Source of the DNA: Nitrososphaeraceae archaeon
GTDB taxonomy: Archaea; Thermoproteota; Nitrososphaeria; Nitrososphaerales; Nitrososphaeraceae
DNA length: 5,961 nucleotides
Direction: 5' to 3'
Assembly (NCBI GenBank): GCA_030038695.1
Contig: JASHSN010000622.1
Location: 1 to 5,961, forward strand
In this document: positions 1-5,961 of the stretch, piece by piece
Position numbering within the stretch: position 1 is the first letter of the stretch
Layout: each line of letters starts with the position of its first letter
Notes under the pieces: generated by a model
What the model was told of the DNA's origin: nothing
The model's database searches: none
What the model saw: only the letters and a program-made list of their open reading frames with translations
Made by a program: the position numbers and the translations under genes

Positions 1-108
1 TCTCTTCCATTTGTACCATGTTTCTCTCGAGATTCCAAACGCGATGCAAACATCCGATATACTCTTACCCGAACGTTCAGACTCGAATATCATTCTGTAC
101 CTATTTTC

Positions 109-117
109 TATTATATC
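109..117 (+). promoter_or_regulatory. Possible archaeal TATA box
   Basis: The run TATTATAT at 109-116 is the best TATA-like element ahead of the gene starting at 170 or 179. Transcription starting about 25 nt downstream would begin near 138-142 and leave a leader of roughly 30-40 nt. No clear purine-rich BRE sits directly upstream, and the region is AT-rich, so a chance match is quite possible. Confidence 0.25.
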
Positions 118-130
118 CACTTGTTATTAC

Positions 131-146
131 ACTCCAAGACTGGAGT
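131..146 (+). repeat. Perfect small inverted repeat (6-bp stem, 4-nt loop)
   Basis: ACTCCA at 131-136 and TGGAGT at 141-146 are exact reverse complements around the loop AGAC. The element lies just after the possible TATA box and touches the first copy of the direct repeat. If transcription starts near 140 it would act as DNA (an operator-like site) rather than as an RNA hairpin. Short perfect stems like this also occur by chance. Confidence 0.4.
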
Positions 147-190
147 GTCAACCATGTCAGGAAGCTAAAATGTCAACCATGTATGGAAGC
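146..190 (+). repeat. Direct repeat of 20 bp, 25-bp period, over the gene start
   Basis: The 20-bp units at 146-165 and 171-190 both read TGTCAACCATGT, then two differing bases (CA against AT), then GGAAGC. They match at 18 of 20 positions and are separated by TAAAA. Each unit contains an ATG, at 154 and 179. The first opens a tiny frame that ends after four codons at TAA 166-168. The second is in frame with the zinc-binding-type protein. A 25-bp shift is not a multiple of three, so the copies are read in different frames. The pattern is that of a recent small tandem duplication. Confidence 0.75.
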
Positions 191-904
191 AGCACACTTA
201 AGGGGCTTGCTGAAAAAATGGGTGCCTCCATAATTCAACCAACACAATCTAGGATGCCTTTCCCTTTGTTTCCTATGAGCTCTCATATGCAGTCTCCAGT
301 GGGAAACTATTATGTGGATACTGCGGCTAATCTTCACATATTCGGCTTTAGAGGACACGTCTGCGATAAATGTTTAGTGTCTGAAACGCATTACGTGGCT
401 TTTCCTAATGTTAAAGGACAAGGTGGGCTTCAAGGTGCTCATTTTTGCGATCCGGCGAAAGCACTCGCGGCAAGTAAATTGGTTGATAGACCATTGCTTA
501 AATCACTCCATGACAGAATTCCAATGCTATTAAAGCAAAAAGTCAATTCAAGGAACGGGAACAATAACCATCTTATAGCGTTGAGGTTACCGAGTCCTCA
601 GGAAGAAATTATTAGATTGCGTAATCCAGCAAACCCTTCAAAACCTGAAATCGTCTTCCAATATTCACAACAAAGACGTCTTAGCTTAGCCGAACTCGCT
701 AAAGAAAATAAAAGTAAATGTGATTACTTGACAAAGGTAATTACGCTTGGCACTACACCTGTCTCTGATGGAGAATTGATGGATTTTCTGAAACAAATGC
801 AAATTGCAACGTTTGGGATAGTTACACTTCACAATAATAACAATCACGAGGAAGGTTTAAGCCAAGATTCGCTGTCATACTTTGTATTCTTGTACATTAA
901 CTAG
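170..904 (+). CDS. Hypothetical protein with CxxC...HxC putative zinc-binding site, Nitrososphaera-type family
   Basis: Function is unknown. Starting at ATG 170 the protein has 244 residues and no signal peptide or membrane segment, so it is probably cytoplasmic. It carries a GFRGH motif (residues 59-63), then C65-x2-C68, H74, and H91-F-C93. This is a plausible zinc site of split-finger type, although no single classical finger spacing fits. The C-terminal part has SDGELMDFLKQM followed by ATFGIV (about residues 199-218), which resembles the conserved EELLDFL...ATFGF end that I recall from many soil ammonia-oxidising archaeal hypothetical proteins. That resemblance is memory, not a search. 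The last 25 residues, with an Asn run and a hydrophobic end, look lineage-specific. The start is uncertain: ATG 179 is equally good, and the frame stays open to the left edge of the window. The upstream translation lacks family features, and the start lies in a short duplication. The gene converges on the ABC transporter operon. Confidence 0.72.
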   Translation: MSTMYGSSTLKGLAEKMGASIIQPTQSRMPFPLFPMSSHMQSPVGNYYVDTAANLHIFGFRGHVCDKCLVSETHYVAFPNVKGQGGLQGAHFCDPAKALAASKLVDRPLLKSLHDRIPMLLKQKVNSRNGNNNHLIALRLPSPQEEIIRLRNPANPSKPEIVFQYSQQRRLSLAELAKENKSKCDYLTKVITLGTTPVSDGELMDFLKQMQIATFGIVTLHNNNNHEEGLSQDSLSYFVFLYIN

Positions 905-907
905 CCC

Positions 908-929
908 AGCATTCGATACGCTAAATGCT
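908..929 (+). terminator. Possible 3' hairpin after the zinc-binding-type gene
   Basis: AGCATT at 908-913 pairs exactly with AATGCT at 924-929 around a 10-nt loop, beginning three bases after the stop codon at 902-904. No T-run follows, and archaeal termination usually relies on T-rich stretches rather than hairpins. It may instead be an mRNA-end stabilising stem or chance. Confidence 0.25.
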
Positions 930-963
930 CATAACAGAATGGGACATAGCGAAAATAGACATT

Positions 964-975
964 CACCTGCAGGTG
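964..975. repeat. Perfect 12-bp palindrome
   Basis: CACCTGCAGGTG is fully self-complementary with no loop. It is more GC-rich than its surroundings and could be a binding site for a dimeric protein. No gene start lies close enough to assign a target. Confidence 0.45.
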
Positions 976-1041
976 TGGGTTAACAAAATCATATCACTCA
1001 CTATTTTTAAAATTTCCATAGAATAGTACAAATAAACGAGA

Positions 1042-1063
1042 CCTATTCTGGGTTTGTAATAGG
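1042..1063. repeat. Inverted repeat, 6-bp stem, 10-nt loop
   Basis: CCTATT at 1042-1047 pairs exactly with AATAGG at 1058-1063. It lies inside the 52-codon open stretch, so it could be an accident of coding remnants. No T-run or promoter element sits next to it. Confidence 0.3.
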
Positions 1064-1187
1064 AACTAAAGGAAACAACAATCCTGCATCAATACCAGAA
1101 ATAGTTTATCCTATCTATAACCAGAATTACATTGGGAAAATCGTATACATATTTCAAAATTGGGGATGATATGGTGGCGTCTTACCT

Positions 1188-1201
1188 TTCCACATGTGGA
1201 A
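1188..1201. repeat. Perfect 14-bp palindrome
   Basis: TTCCACATGTGGAA is fully self-complementary with no loop and is the longest perfect palindrome I noticed in the window. The form suits a site for a dimeric DNA-binding protein, but it lies inside a short open frame and far from either gene start. Confidence 0.45.
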
Positions 1202-1455
1202 TAACATCGCTGTACTTTTTTGTATTTCGAAATCTGAAGAAGGGAAATATGCAAAATAAACTAACCAAACCACTCATTCTAGCAAATGTACTTCTGTAAG
1301 GAAGACCGTCCACAAGCTCGTTTCATTGTACGAGTCCATAGTAGGAGTATGCTAACTACGACTGGACAAAACGTGGCATGGTCTTAACTATAATGATAAT
1401 AATGCTCGTTTCTTTCATAACCTGATGAACAATTTTGACTTGTTGACTGTCATAT

Positions 1456-2844
1456 CTATCTACCTTTGACGTTCACTGTCGATTCGACCGCATTGCCAAT
1501 AAGTGCGAAAGCAAGACACGTAAGTGCTATCATCAAACCAGGTGGAATTATCCACCACCACAGGCCACGAGCTGCTGCTTCTGCAGAATTGGCTTCATTA
1601 AGAATTTGTCCCCATGTGGGAATTGTTGGATCACCTAATCCTAAGAAGCTTAGCGCTGCCTCTGCTAATATAGCACCTGGAACCGCTATCGCGATGCTAG
1701 CAAAGGTCAGTGGAAGCAATTGCGGTATAATATGAATAAATATAGTCTTTATGTCTGGTTGACCCATTAATTTCGCGGCCTCTACGTACTGCAAATTTTT
1801 AATCTGCAGCGCAAGGCTCCTTGTAATTTTTGCAACCCCTACCCACCCAAAAATTATAAGGAAACCTGTAATGAAAAATATGCTCCTTCCAAATGTTAGT
1901 GACAAAATAACTAGAACGGGCAGTGTGGGTAACGAATAAATTAAATCATTTATTCTCATCATTCCCTCATCTGTTCTATTCCCTTTGTATCCAGCAACAA
2001 CCCCGTAAACCAATCCTATGAAAATTGACGCTATCGAGACAGTAAGTCCTATAAAGAGGGCTACAGGGGTTCCCCAAAGAATACCGATTGCAAGGTCTCT
2101 TCTAAGTTCATCCGTTCCCATCAATCCATAGACTCGTCCACCGAGAACCAGATCAGATTTTTCGACAGAATCTGAACTACCAAAAAGATAAAATCTTACC
2201 TTCACCTCATATTTTCCTTTTAAAATGGTTTCTTTATCTGTTTGAGAGAAAAGCATTACTTGGGGAAGCGATTCATCTTGATTATAGTTGAAAACCCCCT
2301 TTTGAAGACGAAGGTTTTCCGTTATCATGCTGTCTGTAGAAAAAACCCTTCCGACGAATTCGTTTGTGGTCGACGCCCCAGTAATAGAAGGTGGTAATAC
2401 AGAAGTATAAACTTGAAAGGCTTTACCATCTGGTCTAATCACATCTATCTGCAGGACAGGAGGTATCTCTCCATATTTCACCCCATAAGCTACCATAAAA
2501 TCGGTTGGGTAAGAGTCATAATCGTAGTCAATATCGTATGTGTGTGTCACAATACGTATTCCATTTTGATGTACGCTCGACACTAAGGCTTGGTCAGATT
2601 TAAGTATCATATGTTCCGGCAGCTTCAGCCCTATATTTGTCCACGCCGGTGCAGCCGCTTTTGGATATTCGATCCAATAAGCTGGATTGTTCCATTGCTT
2701 AAAAGAATCCAATGGTATAAAAAATACAGCATATAAAGTGATTAAGATCAAAAATAACAATATGATTAATCCAGCTATTCCGCCTCTAGAGTGTGCAATC
2801 TTTCCAAAAATAGCCGTTCTGGAGTTGGCTAGTTGAATAGTCAT
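1456..2844 (-). CDS. dppC: DppC-type ABC importer permease with large extracytoplasmic insertion
   Basis: This is one of the two membrane subunits of a peptide/nickel-type ABC importer, forming half of the translocation channel. Of 462 residues, TM1 is about 22-44. The family signature LMGTDELRRD (241-250, usually LGTDxxGRD) leads into TM2 and the transport domain (about 251-452). The EAA loop that docks the ATPase is at 355-378, with EAA, then G361 and a closing LLP. ALSFLGLGDP (397-406) and PTWG (409-412) are further DppC hallmarks. Family members usually have about 280-320 residues; the excess is residues about 45-240, a beta-rich, Asp/Tyr-containing segment that should face outside the cell. 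The ATG overlaps the dppB-type stop as ATGA (2841-2844), implying translational coupling. The substrate is unknown, so the symbol gives the family, not the specificity. No ATPase gene follows. Confidence 0.93.
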   Translation of the reverse strand: MTIQLANSRTAIFGKIAHSRGGIAGLIILLFLILITLYAVFFIPLDSFKQWNNPAYWIEYPKAAAPAWTNIGLKLPEHMILKSDQALVSSVHQNGIRIVTHTYDIDYDYDSYPTDFMVAYGVKYGEIPPVLQIDVIRPDGKAFQVYTSVLPPSITGASTTNEFVGRVFSTDSMITENLRLQKGVFNYNQDESLPQVMLFSQTDKETILKGKYEVKVRFYLFGSSDSVEKSDLVLGGRVYGLMGTDELRRDLAIGILWGTPVALFIGLTVSIASIFIGLVYGVVAGYKGNRTDEGMMRINDLIYSLPTLPVLVILSLTFGRSIFFITGFLIIFGWVGVAKITRSLALQIKNLQYVEAAKLMGQPDIKTIFIHIIPQLLPLTFASIAIAVPGAILAEAALSFLGLGDPTIPTWGQILNEANSAEAAARGLWWWIIPPGLMIALTCLAFALIGNAVESTVNVKGR

Positions 2845-3887
2845 CCCACTTTCACTCGTGGATCTAGGAAGGCGTAAATGATATCTGCGGCAAAGATCGT
2901 GATAACAAAAATTATGGTAAAAACGTAAGTAAGCCCAATGATAAGTGGAACATCCATTACAGATATTGCATCAAAATATAATTTTCCCATTCCAGGCCAA
3001 TCAAAGACGGCTTCAATTATTATAGACCCGCCAAATGAAGCCGTCAGACTTAATGCAATTCCTGTTATTATCGGGGGACCAGCGTTTCTTAGGGCGTGTG
3101 AATAAACTATCTTTTTCTTGGGAAGTCCCATAGTAGTTTTAGCTGCTATAAAATCTTCCCTTAAAACGCCAACTATAAAATATTTGACTATGTACGCCGA
3201 TGCACTAAAACTCATCAAAACTATTGTAATGAGAGGCAATGTCATATGATAGAGCAAGTCTAGGATATAGTACGGATCTGAAGGCGCAGTTAATGGTGTA
3301 GAACGTGCAGGAAAGATTGGGTAAAGGAAAGCAAATGCATATATCATGAGCATTCCGACCCACCATACTGGAAAACTACTAGCTAGCACTGCGAAAAATG
3401 TATTGCCTTTGTCCCATATAGAACCGGATTTGTCCGCTACAAATGCGCCTGTGTAGACACCTATCAAAGTTACAATTATGGTTGATGACGTAAACAGCAA
3501 AACTGTATACGGCAGTTTTTCCATTATGATATCCCTGACACTAGATGAACCAGAACTGCTCGTAAAAAAATGCGATCGTCCTAAATCCAAAGTTAGAAGT
3601 TTCAATAGCGTGTTACTGAAGCGATCTGGAGAATACCACGGTTTATCCAAACCAAGAGCCCTTATGTGAACCAGGATTTGCGTATTAACATAGTTTTGGC
3701 GCTGCTCTGGACTTTGAAAATGAAATTTTCCTTCATTTAAAGCATTGATTTCGTCAAATCTGACCGTATCGGTCAGTATTTTATCCATCGTCGATCCCAG
3801 GAGAGCAAGTGTAAGCACCATAGTTGCAAACACAACGATCAACATATTTATCGACCTTTTGATTAAGAATAAATGGAATCTGGTCAT
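2841..3887 (-). CDS. dppB: DppB-type ABC importer permease
   Basis: This is the partner membrane subunit of the same importer. It has 348 residues, close to the usual 310-340. TM1 (about 11-32) is followed by an extracytoplasmic stretch (about 36-120) containing LGLDKPWY (78-85), LDLGRS (100-105) and a Ser-rich linker. The core transport domain follows with about five more membrane segments. The EAA-type docking loop spans about 246-275: AAK, then G254 and ALRNAGPPIIT. IIIEAVFDWPGMGKL (289-303) and the C-terminal LDPRVKVG are strong DppB hallmarks. The ATG at 3887 lies one base after the binding-protein stop (TGA-C-ATG), and the gene ends in a 4-nt overlap with the dppC-type gene, so the three are almost certainly co-transcribed. 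No good Shine-Dalgarno is visible before the start; coupling to the upstream gene is the likelier way it is translated. Confidence 0.95.
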   Translation of the reverse strand: MTRFHLFLIKRSINMLIVVFATMVLTLALLGSTMDKILTDTVRFDEINALNEGKFHFQSPEQRQNYVNTQILVHIRALGLDKPWYSPDRFSNTLLKLLTLDLGRSHFFTSSSGSSSVRDIIMEKLPYTVLLFTSSTIIVTLIGVYTGAFVADKSGSIWDKGNTFFAVLASSFPVWWVGMLMIYAFAFLYPIFPARSTPLTAPSDPYYILDLLYHMTLPLITIVLMSFSASAYIVKYFIVGVLREDFIAAKTTMGLPKKKIVYSHALRNAGPPIITGIALSLTASFGGSIIIEAVFDWPGMGKLYFDAISVMDVPLIIGLTYVFTIIFVITIFAADIIYAFLDPRVKVG

Positions 3888-3888
3888 G

Positions 3889-5961
3889 TCATTGCTTTAA
3901 ATGAGATAAACTTTTTATTAGCACTGTACTATAGACATCCGGTCTAAATGCCTCCCTGCTATTTGCAAATATTTTTAAAGTGTTAGGGCCTAAAGAAAGT
4001 TTTGAAGTATCGTTTTGGTGTAATATTATGCGGTAATCACCTATTTTGTCTGATGATGCCTTAGCTACTCCGTGAACCACCAGCCTGTCATCCTTATTCG
4101 ATATAAAGTAGTTGACGACTGATTCATTGCTAGGTTTTCCCCCTACATCCACCGTCATGTTGACAACGGTTGGTTTCGCATTTGATATAAAAAGAGGAGC
4201 GTTAACACTTTGAAGTGTCGCTAGTTTTGGATTCGCGAAAAAAGACCAATAACCTACAGGAAATGGGTATGAAGGATCTCTGAATGCTTTTAAGGTAATT
4301 ATTTTCCCTACAGGATTATAGCTATCTAGGTAGAACGGGCCATTTCCTATAACTGCATTCTTGTGATTTGTGATCCAGTTTATACTTGCAACATATCTTT
4401 TCGTTGCATTAGCCACGCTTACAATTCCCTTAAGAGCAGGGGGAACATACCCTTCATCCTTCATCTTCTGGAGCTCTTCTTTGATCATTTCAGCATGTAA
4501 TGGAATGAGTAAAGATAACCAATCGACATTTCTTGCTGTAGCTTCTCCATTTGAATAAGCAAGCTTACCTGAAGTTACAAGTCTTTCTGTTGCAGCGGTT
4601 ATTTCCCATGGTTCAGCAGGCCAAATTGTTGCTGCATCTGCGATTTCCTTTTTGTCATAATGCCACATGTTGATATAAGATTCCAGTCGGTCATTTACAA
4701 CGAATCTCAAGCCTTTTACAAGTGGAAGTGCTGCCTGTGCTTGAGACATATATTCTGGATCAATTGTAAGATCGCCCTTTCCTGTATTGGTCCCCCATTG
4801 GAATGGGAAGTAATAGGCATAAAGAAAATCTGATTTATCCATGGGAATACCGTTATGCCAGTTGGAATAGAGGATCTTGTATGTGACTTTACTCATCGCT
4901 GAGGCATTTTGACCCACCGGCTTCCAATGCTCCGAATAAGGATCCCAAATCTGGACATCAGGCGGTACCCTAAGCTTCCCGGTAGGACCCATGGTAGAGA
5001 CATCCAACCATTGTTCTCGCATTGGGAGCACCTCACCGGTATAGGGATTCCTGAGGGTAGGACCGTCAGATACCGCCGAGTAGATCTGTTCGCAATATGC
5101 ATCTTTACATCCTTCAACATTATTCCACGCTCCTTGATAAATCTGTTTGACACCGATATCAAAAGTATTATCGCTCTTTGGAGTCCTAGCATTGATAAGA
5201 GAAAGTTTGCTTGTGATTCCGCCGCCAAAATCGTTAATCAATCCATTTATCTTAGATGATGCAACGAGAGGCTCTCTAGTTTGTGCAATGAAGATCCTAA
5301 CTGATTCTTGGATCCCTCCTTTCGTGGCGTTTCGTAGTAGCTCATTTCTCTCTCCCTCTGATGTGAAATTAGAAAATTGTATTCTCTGTGTTACTTTGTC
5401 TAACGTTTGATTTCGATAATTCCAGAATGCAGGATTTTGACCACCGGGCATATTACCGTAATATGGTGCGTACATCTGAGATGTGGCAGTAGAGTCGTAT
5501 TTGGTAATTGCAGATGCGACAAAAGCTTCGGTGTAAATCTGCCAAAGAAAGTCTTGCGGATTCGAGCCGTATACAATGGTATTTGCTTTGTTCAAATCTC
5601 CATAATCTCTTTCAACGGTAAAGCCAATGTTCTGTAGCTCAGAAGCCACGAGTTCGCCCATCGATCGCCTCTCTGCATCATCACTTCTGATTAGAATTTT
5701 AATATTAATCGGATTTCCTTTAAAAAACCATTTTCCTGCTTGCATGGTTGCGCCTGCCTTAGTGAGTGTGTCAGAAATCATTTTTTCTGCAAACTGGGGA
5801 TTATATCTGAAACCAAACGATTCTATTGTATCCAATACGTTGAAGTACTCAGGTGAATAGACCCCGAACGGCGCGTAGAGGGGTGTACCATAGCCCCTTA
5901 ATATTTCGTCAACAACAAAGTCGCGATCTACTAGGTAATTCATAGCAAAACGAACCTCCCT
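3889..5961 (-). CDS. Family-5 extracytoplasmic substrate-binding protein, N-terminus cut by window edge
   Basis: This is the solute-capture subunit of the importer, acting outside the membrane. The frame is open to the right edge: codons before ATG 5943 read REVRFA, which with the following MNYLVDRD matches the conserved RVRRAxxYAIDRD region in the middle of family-5 binding proteins. The true start and any signal peptide are therefore off-window, and 690 residues are visible. Counting from M 5943, residues 1-255 fit the C-terminal half of a family-5 domain (LRGYGTPLYAP, ELQNIGFTVERDYGD, a late V-ASSKINGL strand). Residues about 260-565 then carry N-terminal-half motifs again: NWHNGIPMDKSDFLYAYYF (361-379) and GNGPFYLDSYNP (533-544). 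Residues about 582-684 look like a beta-sandwich tail with no membrane anchor. Two cysteines only (C279, C284) and eight N-x-S/T sequons fit an exported archaeal protein. The ligand (peptide, nickel or sugar) is undetermined. Confidence 0.92.
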   Translation of the reverse strand, partial: REVRFAMNYLVDRDFVVDEILRGYGTPLYAPFGVYSPEYFNVLDTIESFGFRYNPQFAEKMISDTLTKAGATMQAGKWFFKGNPINIKILIRSDDAERRSMGELVASELQNIGFTVERDYGDLNKANTIVYGSNPQDFLWQIYTEAFVASAITKYDSTATSQMYAPYYGNMPGGQNPAFWNYRNQTLDKVTQRIQFSNFTSEGERNELLRNATKGGIQESVRIFIAQTREPLVASSKINGLINDFGGGITSKLSLINARTPKSDNTFDIGVKQIYQGAWNNVEGCKDAYCEQIYSAVSDGPTLRNPYTGEVLPMREQWLDVSTMGPTGKLRVPPDVQIWDPYSEHWKPVGQNASAMSKVTYKILYSNWHNGIPMDKSDFLYAYYFPFQWGTNTGKGDLTIDPEYMSQAQAALPLVKGLRFVVNDRLESYINMWHYDKKEIADAATIWPAEPWEITAATERLVTSGKLAYSNGEATARNVDWLSLLIPLHAEMIKEELQKMKDEGYVPPALKGIVSVANATKRYVASINWITNHKNAVIGNGPFYLDSYNPVGKIITLKAFRDPSYPFPVGYWSFFANPKLATLQSVNAPLFISNAKPTVVNMTVDVGGKPSNESVVNYFISNKDDRLVVHGVAKASSDKIGDYRIILHQNDTSKLSLGPNTLKIFANSREAFRPDVYSTVLIKSLSHLKQ

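Larger units (their letters stand above)
905..1455. other. Gene-poor gap between two convergent transcription units
   Basis: This 551-bp stretch separates the stop of the left-hand gene from the stop of the dppC-type gene. No intact gene, tRNA, rRNA or recognisable riboswitch is visible on either strand. It holds four short inverted repeats (908-929, 964-975, 1042-1063, 1188-1201) and three short plus-strand open frames: 925-1026 (33 codons, ATG start), 1011-1169 (52 codons, no ATG) and 1171-1299 (42 codons, ATG start one base after the previous stop). These may be remnants of one gene or chance. The dppC end of the gap has no strong oligo-T terminator on the minus strand. Confidence 0.6.

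Noticed and set aside
11..169. Extended N-terminus of the left-hand protein from TTG 11 or beyond the left edge
   Set aside because: The frame is open, but its translation shows no family motif, contains one copy of the out-of-phase 25-bp duplication and overlaps the likely promoter area. ATG 170 or 179 is preferred, though an upstream start cannot be excluded.
1171..1299. 42-codon ORF starting ATG 1171 with GGGGATGAT directly before it
   Set aside because: The purine-rich run ends at the start codon, leaving no workable ribosome-binding spacing. The protein has no recognisable domain, and an ORF of this size is expected by chance. It is kept only as part of a possible gene relic.
1317..1334. 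Inverted repeat CTCGT...ACGAG as a dppC terminator
   Set aside because: It has only a 5-bp stem with an 8-nt loop, lies more than 120 bases past the dppC stop and has no T-run on the minus strand.
4909..5860. Plus-strand open frames of 76-116 codons opposite the binding-protein gene
   Set aside because: They are antisense shadows of a strongly supported coding region and show no domain, promoter or start signal of their own.
5941..5961. Shine-Dalgarno-like GGGAGGTT ahead of ATG 5943, suggesting a true gene start there
   Set aside because: The same bases code for REVRFA in the same open frame, and REVRFAMNYLVDRD is the conserved mid-protein motif of family-5 binding proteins. The ATG is an internal methionine and the gene continues past the window edge.

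Overview
The window looks like archaeal DNA, most likely from the ammonia-oxidising lineage (Nitrososphaerota, formerly Thaumarchaeota). This rests on three things: the left-hand gene matches a hypothetical zinc-binding-type family I recall as common in Nitrososphaera and Nitrosocosmicus genomes (GFRGH, CxxC, then a C-terminal EL-x-DFL...ATFG motif); the substrate-binding protein is very long and rich in N-glycosylation sequons; and base composition is moderate to AT-rich (about 40% GC by eye). The assignment comes from family memory, not a database search.

Layout. Positions 1-169 are the left flank, with a weak TATA-like site, a small hairpin and a 25-bp-period direct repeat sitting on the start region of the first gene. 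Positions 170-904 (+) encode the small zinc-binding-type hypothetical protein. Positions 905-1455 have no convincing gene; they hold several short inverted repeats and some open reading frames that may be the remains of a decayed gene. Positions 1456-5961 (-) are one tightly packed operon segment read right to left: a large family-5 extracytoplasmic substrate-binding protein whose N-terminus is cut by the right edge, then a DppB-type permease after a 1-nt gap, then a DppC-type permease through an ATGA stop/start overlap.

Function. The three operon genes make the capture protein and both membrane subunits of a dipeptide/oligopeptide (or nickel)-type ABC importer. The ATP-binding subunits (DppD/DppF type) are not in the window. 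They do not follow dppC, so they must be upstream of the right edge or elsewhere. The two notable features are a roughly 195-residue extracytoplasmic insertion in the DppC-type permease, and the binding protein's architecture, in which the C-terminal half of one family-5 domain is followed by motifs of a second family-5 N-terminal half and then a beta-rich tail. The transported substrate cannot be read from the sequence. No RNA gene, CRISPR array or intact mobile element was found.
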